Part shown: positions 1-8,808 of the stretch, piece by piece
How the letters are laid out: every line of letters starts with the position of its first letter
How positions within the stretch are numbered: the stretch's first letter is position 1
Source of the DNA: Butyrivibrio sp.
GTDB lineage: Bacteria; Bacillota; Clostridia; Lachnospirales; Lachnospiraceae
Assembly (NCBI GenBank): GCA_023664865.1
Contig: JAMPEU010000004.1
Span: forward strand, 1 to 51,626
Direction of reading: 5' to 3'
DNA: 51,626 nt
Notes under the pieces: generated by a model
What the model was told of the DNA's origin: nothing
Databases searched by the model: none
The model's input: only the letters and a program-made list of their open reading frames with translations
Translations under genes and position numbers: made by a program

Positions 1-61
1 AAACTCAGGATAAATTATAATCTGCTTTCTGCAAAAAGATTTTTTGCAAAAACACCCTTCA

Positions 62-1603
62 TTACTCGAACTCAATCGTCCCCGGCGGCTTACTAGTACA
101 GTCATACAGTACACGATTAACCCCTTTAACTTCATTGACAATCCGATTTGCAACCTTGCCTAAGACTTCCCACGGAATCTGTGCGCAGTCCGCAGTCATG
201 AAATCGCTTGTACACACGGCGCGCAATGCAACTGCGTAATCATATGTACGCCCATCACCCATGACTCCGACCGAGCGCATGTTAGTAAGCGCCGCAAAGT
301 ACTGCCCCAGATTCTTGTCTATTCCGGCTTTAGCAATCTCCTCACGATATATGTAATCGGCGTCCTGAACAATATGAACTTTCTCTGCCGTTACTTCTCC
401 TATAATGCGAATTCCAAGCCCCGGTCCGGGGAAAGGCTGACGGTATACCAGATTTTCCGGGATTCCAAGTTCGAGTCCTGCTTTTCTAACCTCGTCTTTG
501 AACAACATACGCAACGGCTCAATTATCTCCTTGAAATCAACACAGTCGGGCAGACCTCCGACATTATGGTGTGACTTAATGGTAGCGCTTTTCCCCAAAC
601 CGCTTTCGATTACGTCAGGATATATCGTTCCCTGTACCAAGAAATCCACTGCTCCGATTTTTTTTGCTTCTTCTTCAAAAACACGAATGAACTCTTCTCC
701 GATTATTTTACGTTTCTGCTCAGGTTCTTCAACTCCTGCAAGTTTTTTATAAAATCTCTCCTGCGCGTTTACACGGATAAAATTCAAATCGTATGGACCT
801 TCCGGTCCGAATACTGCTTCCACCTCATCGCCTTCGTTTTTGCGCAACAATCCGTGGTCTACGAAGACGCAGGTGAGTTGTTTGCCTACGGCTTTTGCAA
901 GCATAACCGCCGCAACGGAAGAATCCACGCCGCCCGAAAGAGCGCATAGCACTTTGCCGCCGCCGACTTTCTCACGTATCGATTTAATGGTTGTTTCCAC
1001 GAAGGAATCCATCTTCCATTCACCACTGCAGCCGCAGATATTCATGACAAAATTACGCAGCATAGTCACGCCCTCTTCCGTATGTACTACTTCGGGGTGA
1101 AACTGAACTGCGTATAAATTTTTCTCCGGATTCTCCATGCCTGCAACAGGGCATACCGGCGTATGTGCTGTTATCTGGAAACCTTCCGGTATTTTCTCAA
1201 TATAATCGGTATGGCTCATCCAGCAGATTGTTTTCGGAGATACCCCACGGAACATGGACGTTTCCGCATTTATTTCAACCTCTGTCTTTCCGTATTCACT
1301 GACTGGCGCTGTTGCAACTTTTCCGCCAAGCATATGTGCCATCAATTGCGAACCGTAGCATATTCCCAGAATCGGAATCCCCATTTCAAATATCGCTTTA
1401 TCGCATACAGCCGCGTCTTCGGCATATACGCTGTTTGGACCACCTGTGAAAATAATGCCTTTGGGGTTCATCTGCCTGATTTGTTCAAGGCTTAAATTAT
1501 ATGGATGAACCTCGCAATAGACATTACACTCTCTGACTCTTCTTGCTATCAACTGATTATACTGCCCGCCAAAGTCCAACACTACAATCATTTCTCTTTC
1601 CAT
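62..1603 (-). CDS. guaA: GMP synthase (glutamine-hydrolysing)
   Basis: Converts XMP to GMP with ATP and glutamine in the cytosol, the last step of guanine nucleotide synthesis. The 513 residues are full length for the family. The N-terminal class I glutamine amidotransferase has its nucleophile Cys82 in GICYG and the catalytic His-Glu in QFHPEV (about residue 168). The ATP pyrophosphatase domain carries the P-loop SGGVDSS near residue 225. The C-terminal dimerisation domain ends in the typical KPPGTIEFE. Two starts are possible, Met1 and Met5; neither has a textbook ribosome site, and Met5 has a GGAAAG a few bases upstream. No purine riboswitch was recognised in the short gap to spoIIID. The gene is intact and the identification is secure. 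Confidence 0.98.
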   Translation of the reverse strand: MEREMIVVLDFGGQYNQLIARRVRECNVYCEVHPYNLSLEQIRQMNPKGIIFTGGPNSVYAEDAAVCDKAIFEMGIPILGICYGSQLMAHMLGGKVATAPVSEYGKTEVEINAETSMFRGVSPKTICWMSHTDYIEKIPEGFQITAHTPVCPVAGMENPEKNLYAVQFHPEVVHTEEGVTMLRNFVMNICGCSGEWKMDSFVETTIKSIREKVGGGKVLCALSGGVDSSVAAVMLAKAVGKQLTCVFVDHGLLRKNEGDEVEAVFGPEGPYDLNFIRVNAQERFYKKLAGVEEPEQKRKIIGEEFIRVFEEEAKKIGAVDFLVQGTIYPDVIESGLGKSATIKSHHNVGGLPDCVDFKEIIEPLRMLFKDEVRKAGLELGIPENLVYRQPFPGPGLGIRIIGEVTAEKVHIVQDADYIYREEIAKAGIDKNLGQYFAALTNMRSVGVMGDGRTYDYAVALRAVCTSDFMTADCAQIPWEVLGKVANRIVNEVKGVNRVLYDCTSKPPGTIEFE

Positions 1604-1678
1604 TCCTATAACCGTATTCCTTTCTCCATTAATACATTCATTATAAATGTATCAGGATACCTTGTCAAAATATATTAT

Positions 1679-1933
1679 TTACGCATGCATGTGCAGGTAT
1701 TTTTCTCTTGTTGCAAGCCCTCCGCGAATGTGGCGTTCAGACTTATTAACGTCAAGCACTTTCCTTGCCTCAGCTGCCAATGCCGGATTAATCTGTGATA
1801 AGCGGTCTGTTACGTCTTTATGTACCGTACTCTTGCTAATTCCAAACTGCTTCGCCGTCTGCCTGACAGTAGCGTTGTTCTCAATAATATAATTAGCAAT
1901 ATTTATTGCCCTTTCCTCAATATACTCTTTCAA
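1679..1933 (-). CDS. spoIIID: Sporulation transcriptional regulator SpoIIID
   Basis: DNA-binding regulator of the mother cell during sporulation; in Bacillus it acts with sigma-E. The 84-residue length matches the family. The central helix-turn-helix (VRQTAKQFGISKSTVHKDV, residues 23-41) and the C-terminal basic tail RHIRGG (67-72) are the conserved DNA-contacting parts. The start is a TTG, preceded at suitable distance by GAGGGG; no in-frame ATG precedes the conserved KEYIEER. A sigma-E-like promoter lies just upstream. The gene implies an endospore former. A copy of its promoter and first codons exists near 4.3 kb. Confidence 0.95.
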   Translation of the reverse strand: MKEYIEERAINIANYIIENNATVRQTAKQFGISKSTVHKDVTDRLSQINPALAAEARKVLDVNKSERHIRGGLATREKYLHMHA

Positions 1934-1961
1934 AAGGTAACCCCTCAGAACACTTTTTTAC

Positions 1962-1990
1962 ATTGTATGAAGTATTCTGAAAGGTTATGA
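1962..1990 (-). promoter_or_regulatory. Probable sigma-E promoter of spoIIID
   Basis: Read on the minus strand, GTCATAAC is followed 14 bases later by CATACAAT. The latter matches the sigma-E -10 consensus CATACAnT, and the upstream ATA matches the -35 core. The -10 ends about 28 bases before the TTG start. Sigma-E control of spoIIID is established in Bacillus. The promoter sits between inverted arms (1939-1950 and 1975-1986), of which the downstream one holds the ribosome site. Confidence 0.65.
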
Positions 1991-2060
1991 CTTTTTGCTT
2001 GTTTAATAACTTTTCTCTTTATTTTCGCATTAGATAATGTCCTACATTATACCTAAATCC

Positions 2061-4079
2061 CTATGCATAATACTTAAACCTGCCCACCAGTCCTTTAAGT
2101 ACGTCTGCCTGCGCTGATAACTCTTCCGAAGCTGCCGCGCACTCCTCAGAAGTCGCAGAGTTGGATTCCACTACCGATGCGATTTGATTGATACCCTCGG
2201 TAATCTGTGCCGTAGCCTCCGCCTGATTGTCAGACGCTTCTGCAATCTCAGCAATCGATTCGCTTACAATCTTCGCATTATCCACAACACGCAGCAGTGA
2301 TTCCGCGGTAGAGTTTGCCAGTCTGGTTCCATCTTCTACCGCCACGATTGCGTTCTGTATCAGATCCTTTGTATTTTTTGCCGCCTCGCTGCTCTGTTCG
2401 GAAAGAATACCTACTTGCGTGGCAACTACCGCAAACCCTCTTCCTGCTTCTCCTGCTCTTGCCGCCTCAATGGAAGCGTTCAAGGCAAGCAGGTTGGTCT
2501 GAGATGCGATTTCTTCAATGCTGCTTATAATCTCTGCTATCTTATCGGACGCCTCTCTGATTCGTTCCATAGCCTCTGTACTCTGCCGCATTTGTTCATT
2601 ACTCTCAAGTACCTGATTATTCATTCCCGCCATAATTGTACTTACTTTTGCCGCATTTTCAGCATTGATATGTATCTTTTCCGCTATATCTGTCATAGTC
2701 GCAGTCAGTTCTTCTACTGCGCTTGCCTGATCTGTCGCGCCTTCCGCAAGAAGCTGTGATGCGCCTGCCAAATCCATAGAGCCCTTTCTAACGCTCTCAG
2801 TATTATCATCAATCTCCCGCATAGCAGTGCTCAGTGAATTAATAATGGTTCTAAAAGATTCGCTAATATGTACAAAGTCACCCCTATAGTCCTCGTCAAC
2901 GCTAATCTTGAAGTTTCCATCTGCCAGTTCTGCCAAATCTTTAATAACATCTTCAATAATCGTATGTAATTCGACCATTGTTTCTTTCATACTATTTAAT
3001 AAGAGCGCAGTTTCATCATTCTCAGTAGGTTCCGGCACTTCTGAATGGATATCGCCTTCTGCCAAAAGTTTCAGCCTGTCTACCGCTACATTCAACGGTC
3101 CTGCCACTGCTTTGCCTAATGCAATACCATTCTTAATGCCAATCAGGGTGAATGCAATTACAAAAACAACGGTAAGCGCCAGTGCCAGATAAAGCATGCC
3201 TAAAAAATTATTTCTAATTGCCGCCACTCCAATACTCCAGCCATCTGTCTGTGGAACCGGAGAATAAGCAACTACTTTCGTTTTTCCATTATAGCTGTAT
3301 GTACCTGTACCATTCTCTCCCTTAACCATTTCCTTACAAATTTCACTGTATTTCTTTAACTTGGGATTAGTATCCCCAAGCGCGACGCTGTTCTCCACGC
3401 CTACAAGAGAGGAATCTATGTCAGCAATGGTGATACCGTTTTTATCCAGCATAAATGCCGTGCCGCCATTTCCTACCTGTATAGAACGCATAATATCATT
3501 AAGGAACTCACCGTCCGGCATATATGCGATAACGCCAACCGGCGTCGTCCCCGGAATACCGCCTTCCCACAATGGCGCCGATACCACATAAAATACAGAC
3601 TTTGCCGCCTCATTATAGACCGGCGTAGAAATATAAGTATTTCCTTTCATGCCTTCCTCAAAGAAAGCCATACTGGAAAAATCCGTACCGGTAATTATAT
3701 CAATACCACTACTGTCAAGAATATAACCCCCGTCAAAATTGTGGTCCTCAATCCTTTGATTAAGGATTGCCGCCTTTTCCTCTACCGATTTCTCCGGATC
3801 GGCAAGTCTGGCTATACTTCCTGTTTCATAAGCAATTGCAACATATTGCTGTAAAGCTGCCGAAACATAATTTGCTGCTACGTCGGAAGTGTTATTGATT
3901 GTCTTTGAGACTGCGCTGATTGAAGAAATATAGTTCAAAACTGACGCAACTACTCCCAATACAAGACAGCAGATTATAACAATTTGTCCAAAACGCTTGG
4001 AAATTTTTGTCTCAATACTGACAAATCCACTCTCGCTTTTCCCGCCTGATACTTTTTTTGTTCTTGCTTCTTTTTGCAT
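2061..4079 (-). CDS. Methyl-accepting chemotaxis protein with extracellular Cache sensor
   Basis: Membrane chemoreceptor that would signal through CheA/CheW. The 672 residues run as follows: cytosolic tail, membrane segment near residues 30-52, extracellular double-Cache-type ligand domain to about 295, second membrane segment near 300-320, HAMP to about 390, and a long helical signalling domain. The conserved hairpin tip is visible as EIASQTNLLALNASIEAARA near residue 525, followed by GEAGRGFAVVA. The ligand cannot be read from sequence. The start has GGGGG seven bases upstream. No che or flagellar genes are nearby, so it is an orphan receptor; with the two GGDEF proteins upstream it forms a signalling cluster of separately transcribed genes. 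Confidence 0.95.
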   Translation of the reverse strand: MQKEARTKKVSGGKSESGFVSIETKISKRFGQIVIICCLVLGVVASVLNYISSISAVSKTINNTSDVAANYVSAALQQYVAIAYETGSIARLADPEKSVEEKAAILNQRIEDHNFDGGYILDSSGIDIITGTDFSSMAFFEEGMKGNTYISTPVYNEAAKSVFYVVSAPLWEGGIPGTTPVGVIAYMPDGEFLNDIMRSIQVGNGGTAFMLDKNGITIADIDSSLVGVENSVALGDTNPKLKKYSEICKEMVKGENGTGTYSYNGKTKVVAYSPVPQTDGWSIGVAAIRNNFLGMLYLALALTVVFVIAFTLIGIKNGIALGKAVAGPLNVAVDRLKLLAEGDIHSEVPEPTENDETALLLNSMKETMVELHTIIEDVIKDLAELADGNFKISVDEDYRGDFVHISESFRTIINSLSTAMREIDDNTESVRKGSMDLAGASQLLAEGATDQASAVEELTATMTDIAEKIHINAENAAKVSTIMAGMNNQVLESNEQMRQSTEAMERIREASDKIAEIISSIEEIASQTNLLALNASIEAARAGEAGRGFAVVATQVGILSEQSSEAAKNTKDLIQNAIVAVEDGTRLANSTAESLLRVVDNAKIVSESIAEIAEASDNQAEATAQITEGINQIASVVESNSATSEECAAASEELSAQADVLKGLVGRFKYYA

Positions 4080-4294
4080 AGATTAACCCCCATTTCCTTA
4101 TACATATTACGCAAATAACATAAATTAACTAAAATCATCGGATAAGTATAGAGTATAAAAGATAAGCAAAAGATATCTTAGCCACGACACAATATATTCA
4201 TCTGAAATATTAGAAAATTATAATTATAATATATCATATTGTACAAACTTTTTCTACTTTTTTATAATTTTATTTGCAATGTTATTTACAATAT

Positions 4295-4378
4295 TCACAC
4301 TTTATTTATATAATCTTTCAAAAACCCCCTCAAGAATGCTTTCTTACATTGTATGCGTATTCAGAGGGGGTATGATTG
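4295..4378 (-). repeat. Vestigial copy of the spoIIID promoter and first codons, also a terminator-like hairpin
   Basis: On the minus strand this repeats the spoIIID 5' region: a TCATA box, GAATAC, CATACAATGTAA, TTCT, a GAGGGG ribosome site, then TTG AAA GAT TAT ATA and a stop after eight codons (MKDYINKV), against MKEYI in spoIIID. It lies 10 bp after the stop of the GGDEF-EAL gene. It also forms an inverted repeat (ACCCCCTC paired with GAGGGGGT, 4324-4371) followed by a short T run, so it may act as the terminator of that gene. The rest of the 4080-4390 gap is AT-rich and presumably holds the chemoreceptor promoter. Confidence 0.6.
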
Positions 4379-4390
4379 TTTAAAGCAGTA

Positions 4391-6037
4391 TTATACAGTT
4401 TCTTTATTCAACAGTTGTTCAAAATCCGTCCGGCAGACAGGGCGTGAATAATGATACCCTTGGAGCAGTGTAGCGTTCAACTCTCCTACAATATCCGCCA
4501 CTTTACTATTCTCCACGCCTTCAATAATAGAATTATATCCTAAACGCCTGCACATCCCCAGCAGACTGTCAACAATAACGTAATCTATGTCATGCCCCGG
4601 CTGCGCCAGCTCCCTGATAAAAGAATGTTCAACCTTAATGTAATCAACAGGAAGCCATTTCAGCATCTCCATGGAGGCATAGGCCGTGCCAAAATCATCC
4701 AATGCTATTTTAAAGCCGCGTTCCCGCAGTCTGCCAAACATAGCGGCAAGCTCTTTTGGATCTTCTACCTGACAGCTTTCCGTAAGCTCTATAATGATAT
4801 ATTTAGGATTAACTCCGTACTTTTCCACGCAGGATATAGCTTTTTGCTCAAAGGTATCGTCTATAAACTGTTGATAAGATACATTGAAACTTACCTGAAG
4901 CTCTCCGTATGTATCGCGCCATGCCGCCTGCTGCCTGATTGCCTGCTCCATAACCCAGAAACCCACTTCGTGGATATCGCCATAGTCCTCCAAAACCTTA
5001 ATAAACTCCATCGGATAAGAATCTTTAATCCTTTCACCCTGCCAACGCAACAGACATTCGCATCCGGCAATCTTATTAGTGTCAGGATTGATAAATGGCT
5101 GGAAGAACAATTCAAATCCTTGAAAATCATTCTTAATGCACTGTTTTAAATCTTCCCGCAAAACCAGTCCTCTTTCATGTTTTATGGCAATCTCATCTGA
5201 AAAGAACGCCAGATTTCCCCTGCGGTTGCTTTTAGCATACTCAAGCGAATGTTCCAGCTTATTTATAAGTTCTTCCCTGTTATCTGCATCTTTTGGGAAA
5301 AATACGCCGCCTGCCGATATGGAAATTCCGACCTTTCTTCCATCTTCCAGTTTCATAATATCCGTTCCGCGGCACAATTTTTCGTAAAAATCCGTTACAT
5401 CCTGCATATTTGACGCAAAAGCAAGCACCATAAATTCATCTCCGCTGAACCGCAGCGCCTTCCAGCCCGTATTACACAAATCGCTTATTTTCCTTGAAAA
5501 TTTAATTAAAATCTCATCGCCAATGTTATACCCGTAATTGCCCACAATTTTCCTAAATCCGTCCATACCGATTAAAAGCGCAATTCCGGGTTGTGAAACG
5601 AAGTCATAATAGTGCATGTCCTGCGTTGTCAAAAGTCCGGTCAAAGAATCATACTTACTCTGCCCGTCTATCCTCGTCATAAGCCCTGCAAAAATGATAG
5701 GATTGCCTTCTGCATCTCTGATTACGCTGCCTTTACATTCCACCCAGATATATTCTCCCGTTGCATTCCGCGTCCTGTATTGGCAGTCATGATATTTCTT
5801 TTTGCCGGAAAATACTCCGCTAATATCATCTGTATAAATCGCCAAATCATCCGGATGCACATGCTTCGCCCACATATTTGCCGCATCTTCCATATACTCG
5901 CCTTCCAAACCAAAGTAATCCACGGCAGCTTTAGACCATCTGGAAACATCTGTCTTCATATCGCATACATAGATGTAAACATTATCAGATGATGATGCAA
6001 ACGCTTCAAACAATTCGTTATTGAAAATATCACTCAT
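4391..6037 (-). CDS. PAS-GGDEF-EAL protein with altered cyclic-di-GMP motifs
   Basis: Cytosolic signalling protein of the cyclic-di-GMP family, 548 residues. An N-terminal PAS domain with PAC tail (residues about 15-125) is followed by a GGDEF domain (about 130-285) whose site reads SGDEF, and an EAL domain (about 300-540). In the EAL domain the signature reads ECL rather than EAL. The metal-binding ELTES and DDFGT motifs are kept, KID reads KVE, and EGVE and QGYHYSRP are present. The GGDEF site may still work, since SGDEF enzymes exist. The phosphodiesterase is doubtful because the usual D after K is E. No membrane segments are seen. The neighbouring FIST-GGDEF gene lies 58 bp upstream in the same direction. 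Confidence 0.9.
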   Translation of the reverse strand: MSDIFNNELFEAFASSSDNVYIYVCDMKTDVSRWSKAAVDYFGLEGEYMEDAANMWAKHVHPDDLAIYTDDISGVFSGKKKYHDCQYRTRNATGEYIWVECKGSVIRDAEGNPIIFAGLMTRIDGQSKYDSLTGLLTTQDMHYYDFVSQPGIALLIGMDGFRKIVGNYGYNIGDEILIKFSRKISDLCNTGWKALRFSGDEFMVLAFASNMQDVTDFYEKLCRGTDIMKLEDGRKVGISISAGGVFFPKDADNREELINKLEHSLEYAKSNRRGNLAFFSDEIAIKHERGLVLREDLKQCIKNDFQGFELFFQPFINPDTNKIAGCECLLRWQGERIKDSYPMEFIKVLEDYGDIHEVGFWVMEQAIRQQAAWRDTYGELQVSFNVSYQQFIDDTFEQKAISCVEKYGVNPKYIIIELTESCQVEDPKELAAMFGRLRERGFKIALDDFGTAYASMEMLKWLPVDYIKVEHSFIRELAQPGHDIDYVIVDSLLGMCRRLGYNSIIEGVENSKVADIVGELNATLLQGYHYSRPVCRTDFEQLLNKETV

Positions 6038-6095
6038 GCTAATCCCCCATTCTTACCAACTTATGATGTTTGTACTTAATTCTCATAGTCACAAC

Positions 6096-7865
6096 TTAAT
6101 CCAGTCGTACCACCTGATTTTTACCTGCTGCCTTTGCCGTGTACAGTGCCTTGTCTACCCTATTATACAGTGCATCAGCAGTTTCGTCCTTTGCCTGCGT
6201 CACGCCGATACTTACAGTCTGGCACCCGGCAGTTTCATAAGATATCGAAGCAAACTCTTTGCGGATTTTCTCAGCCAGAACTTCCGCATCATCCGCATTA
6301 CTATCCGACAACAATATCATAAACTCTTCGCCGCCCCAGCGCCCAAGCGAGCAGGAATGTACTCCTACAGTCGTTTTCCTTAAGACGTCGGACAACGCCT
6401 GAATTACATGGTCGCCTTCCTTGTGTCCGTATATATCGTTTACCTTTTTAAAATTATCAATGTCCAGCATAATCAAGGAAATATTACTGTCTGTCCCCTG
6501 ATTCTTACGTTTATCCAAAGCGCTGCGGATTTTTCTCTCAATCTCCGCACGGTTATAAAGCCTTGTCAAACCGTCTGTAACGGAGCTTAGCGCAAGCTTC
6601 ATATTCATTTCCTCCAGTTCGGCAGTAGACGCCTCGATAAAGGAAACAAAACGCCTGATAATAGGAATCTTCTCATTATTATCAATCTGCGCTTTAGCAA
6701 TATTCACCTTTTCGCCTGTTGTCGGCATATCGCCTTCCCGCATGGCAACAATTACAAGCGTCACATTGAAGTTGAGCATATCGCTCCCTATGCGGATAAA
6801 CTCGCCATGCGTGTAAAAGCCTGTTGTAGGCGCGACACTGTTAAACAGAATCGTTTCGTCGCTGATATTTTCATCGCCCCAGAATGCCTTTCTTGCCGCG
6901 CAGGAAAAAGTCTGGATAACCTCAGGCCTAAAATCCGCTATCTTCTGTCCGTCCTGCCTGATGCTTGCAAGAATTGTCTCCGGATCCCCATAGGCAAGCC
7001 TGACAATCGCATCTTCCTGCACATCGGAAGACATTACAAGCGAATCATCGTCATTGACCGCCAGCGGACAGCGCAGGATATCAATATCGCCATGCTCCAA
7101 AAATAAGGGAAACTCCAGCGTATTTGAGAAAAATCTGTCGTTTTTATTAATATTTAAAAACCTCTTGTATACGTCCAGCGCAGGTTTTCCGTCCAGTTCA
7201 TACAAAATCTCCCTGTCCGCCTTTGTGACTTTGAATCTTCTTTTTAACGGTTTCCAGCCCGAAATAAAGGTACTGTATGTATGAAAGTCTCTTCCTCCAA
7301 GCAGCAGGAAAATGATACCGTGTCCTAAGAAATCATTTCCTTTAGAAAAAACCACAGCCGTATCATCGTCCATATCGGGATTAAATGCACCGCCTCCAAA
7401 TACCTGTATATCCTCGCGCAAGCCGCTCATTTCATTACAAAACTCCATCATGGACATATCCATGATAGTAGCGTGCATTTCCACTGCCTGAACCCACGGA
7501 TTCTCATCACAACATTTTTTAAGCGTTTCTACGTCCTGCGCCGCATTTTCCTCTGAAAACGGCATCTGCAGAATCTTCGCCTTAGTAGTCTCATATTCAA
7601 AAATAGTACAAGTTAAAATAATTTTGGAGTCTGACAATGCCCCATCTGTGATATTGGCATTTGTTGTGCAGCCCAAATACAACGCATCCGGCATTTCCTT
7701 ATCCAGAAAATCACAAACATGCCGAATATGTTCAAAATCCATATCCTCAGAATATATTCTGAATATGGTCGTATAGGCCGAATGGGAAGTTTTCCACTCT
7801 TTAATCTCCTTCAGCCTTTCAAGCAATCCCTCATCGTCTTTGTAGAGAATTTGAAACTGTTTCAT
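6096..7865 (-). CDS. FIST sensor-diguanylate cyclase
   Basis: Predicted one-component enzyme making cyclic-di-GMP in response to a small molecule bound by the FIST domain. From the chosen start it has 589 residues: FIST N-terminal domain (about 15-220), FIST C-terminal domain (about 225-370), a short helical linker (about 390-425), and a C-terminal GGDEF domain with an intact RWGGEEF site near residue 525. The ATG at 7865 is chosen over the longer frame because AAGGAG sits at the right distance before it. FIST domains are thought to bind amino acids or similar ligands; the ligand here is unknown. There is no membrane segment. Confidence 0.93.
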   Translation of the reverse strand: MKQFQILYKDDEGLLERLKEIKEWKTSHSAYTTIFRIYSEDMDFEHIRHVCDFLDKEMPDALYLGCTTNANITDGALSDSKIILTCTIFEYETTKAKILQMPFSEENAAQDVETLKKCCDENPWVQAVEMHATIMDMSMMEFCNEMSGLREDIQVFGGGAFNPDMDDDTAVVFSKGNDFLGHGIIFLLLGGRDFHTYSTFISGWKPLKRRFKVTKADREILYELDGKPALDVYKRFLNINKNDRFFSNTLEFPLFLEHGDIDILRCPLAVNDDDSLVMSSDVQEDAIVRLAYGDPETILASIRQDGQKIADFRPEVIQTFSCAARKAFWGDENISDETILFNSVAPTTGFYTHGEFIRIGSDMLNFNVTLVIVAMREGDMPTTGEKVNIAKAQIDNNEKIPIIRRFVSFIEASTAELEEMNMKLALSSVTDGLTRLYNRAEIERKIRSALDKRKNQGTDSNISLIMLDIDNFKKVNDIYGHKEGDHVIQALSDVLRKTTVGVHSCSLGRWGGEEFMILLSDSNADDAEVLAEKIRKEFASISYETAGCQTVSIGVTQAKDETADALYNRVDKALYTAKAAGKNQVVRLD

Positions 7866-8044
7866 GGCTTTCTCCTTTTTGTGTGTTAATATTATTAATA
7901 ATTTCACAGCAGAATTATAAATTATTTTACATTTTCTGCTATATATGCTCTATTATAATTCTTCTCTTTTATTTTGGCAATCTTAAAAACCGCTCCTGAA
8001 TACATTGTCATTTTGTCCCTTTGTATTTTAAGAAGCTTTTTGTT

Positions 8045-8530
8045 TCATATTGCCCCTGCCGGAAAATACCATGTTTCCCGGTTATATGGCAGCATCTCAT
8101 CCGCCATGCACAATATTACTCCCGGTTGGACATTCATTTTCAGCTTGTTAAGCGCAGAAAAGTTCTTGTCTGCATGGTTTGGCATCTTTGCCTTTTTTAT
8201 CTCTATAGGGTATATCTTATCTCCTTCCACAAATAACAGGTCGATTTCTTTTCCATCAATATCCCGATAATAATATAAATCCGGGTGCTTTCCTTTGTTA
8301 TAATAACTTTTTACAATCTCGCTGACTACATAAGTTTCAAAAAAGCACCGAATCTTTTTCAGCCAGTCTTCTTGCATTCCCATCGTACAGCATCACATAA
8401 CGACGTTCTTTTTCTTTAATATGATTCAACATGGTGGATTTTCCAGCCTGACGCTGCCGCATACCATGACTATCGGATAAAACTTTGGTGCTTCCTTGAC
8501 TTGAGCCTCTAAATGTCGCTGAATATACAA
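8045..8530 (-). pseudogene. Decayed AAA-type ATPase with DUF4143 domain
   Basis: Remnant of the common AAA_14/DUF4143 ATPase family, normally about 400 residues. Three frames join into one gene. The N-terminal part (YIQRHLEAQVKEAPKF, VMVCG) begins at a possible TTG. One base is then missing, moving the Walker A motif (RQAGKST) to the next frame. After NARRLAEKDSVLF a large internal piece is gone, and the reading moves to another frame with the DUF4143 end (FFETYVVSEI onward, 112 residues from Met in its own frame). The second junction falls in a T run, as expected of a short-homology deletion. The product cannot be functional. Family function is poorly known. Confidence 0.8.
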
Positions 8531-8547
8531 TATTCCTTGCTGTATTT

Positions 8548-8580
8548 CGAGTAAAATAATTTCTTACTTTATTTTACTCG
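8548..8580. repeat. 12-bp inverted repeat upstream of the decayed ATPase
   Basis: CGAGTAAAATAA and its exact reverse complement flank a 9-base loop. It lies just upstream of the ATPase remnant and could be its old operator or promoter element. No other function is visible. Confidence 0.5.
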
Positions 8581-8689
8581 GATTGTTAGGGGGGCAAGGA
8601 GGATGGTTTGCTTAATTGATTTAACTTTTTTGGATATGTGTTTTCTCGATATGTTTAAATTCTATTGTTGATTTAATAGTTTAATATTT

Positions 8690-8802
8690 GAAGGATAATT
8701 GAAAGTTATCCGTTAAGTACGGTTCAGCTATAAAATGGATAATAAGAAATTATCCATTAAGTAATGATCTGTATATCGTAACAAAAATAGATTTATTGGA
8801 GG
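8690..8802 (+). repeat. Left 113-bp arm of inverted repeat bearing a promoter
   Basis: This arm matches 10689-10801 in inverted orientation at 112 of 113 positions (A/G difference in the stretch ATTAAGTA versus ATTGAGTA). It runs from upstream of the promoter to the last base of the GGAGG ribosome site of the TIR gene. Sequence identity stops abruptly at both ends. The two arms enclose a convergent two-gene cassette. Confidence 0.9.
8693..8755 (+). promoter_or_regulatory. Promoter of the TIR gene with two palindromic operator-like sites
   Basis: A -35 like TTATCC (8706-8711) and -10 TATAAA (8729-8734) are 17 bp apart. A palindrome GGATAATTGAAAGTTATCC (8693-8711) covers the -35. A second, GGATAATAAGAAATTATCC (8737-8755), begins just after the -10. 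Each is followed by RTTAAGTA, so the unit repeats with a 44-bp period. The placement suits a repressor. The same arrangement is present in the other arm for the kinase gene. Confidence 0.6.
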
Positions 8803-8808
8803 AATAAA

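Noticed and set aside
1604-1678. Purine riboswitch before guaA
   Set aside because: The gap to spoIIID is too short and has no aptamer-like pairing.
1939-1986. RNA hairpin hiding the spoIIID ribosome site
   Set aside because: The upstream arm lies within the sigma-E-like promoter and would not be in the transcript if that promoter is used; noted as a DNA dyad only.
4592-5149. 185-residue plus-strand frame
   Set aside because: It is the complement of the GGDEF-EAL coding sequence, has no ribosome site and no family features.
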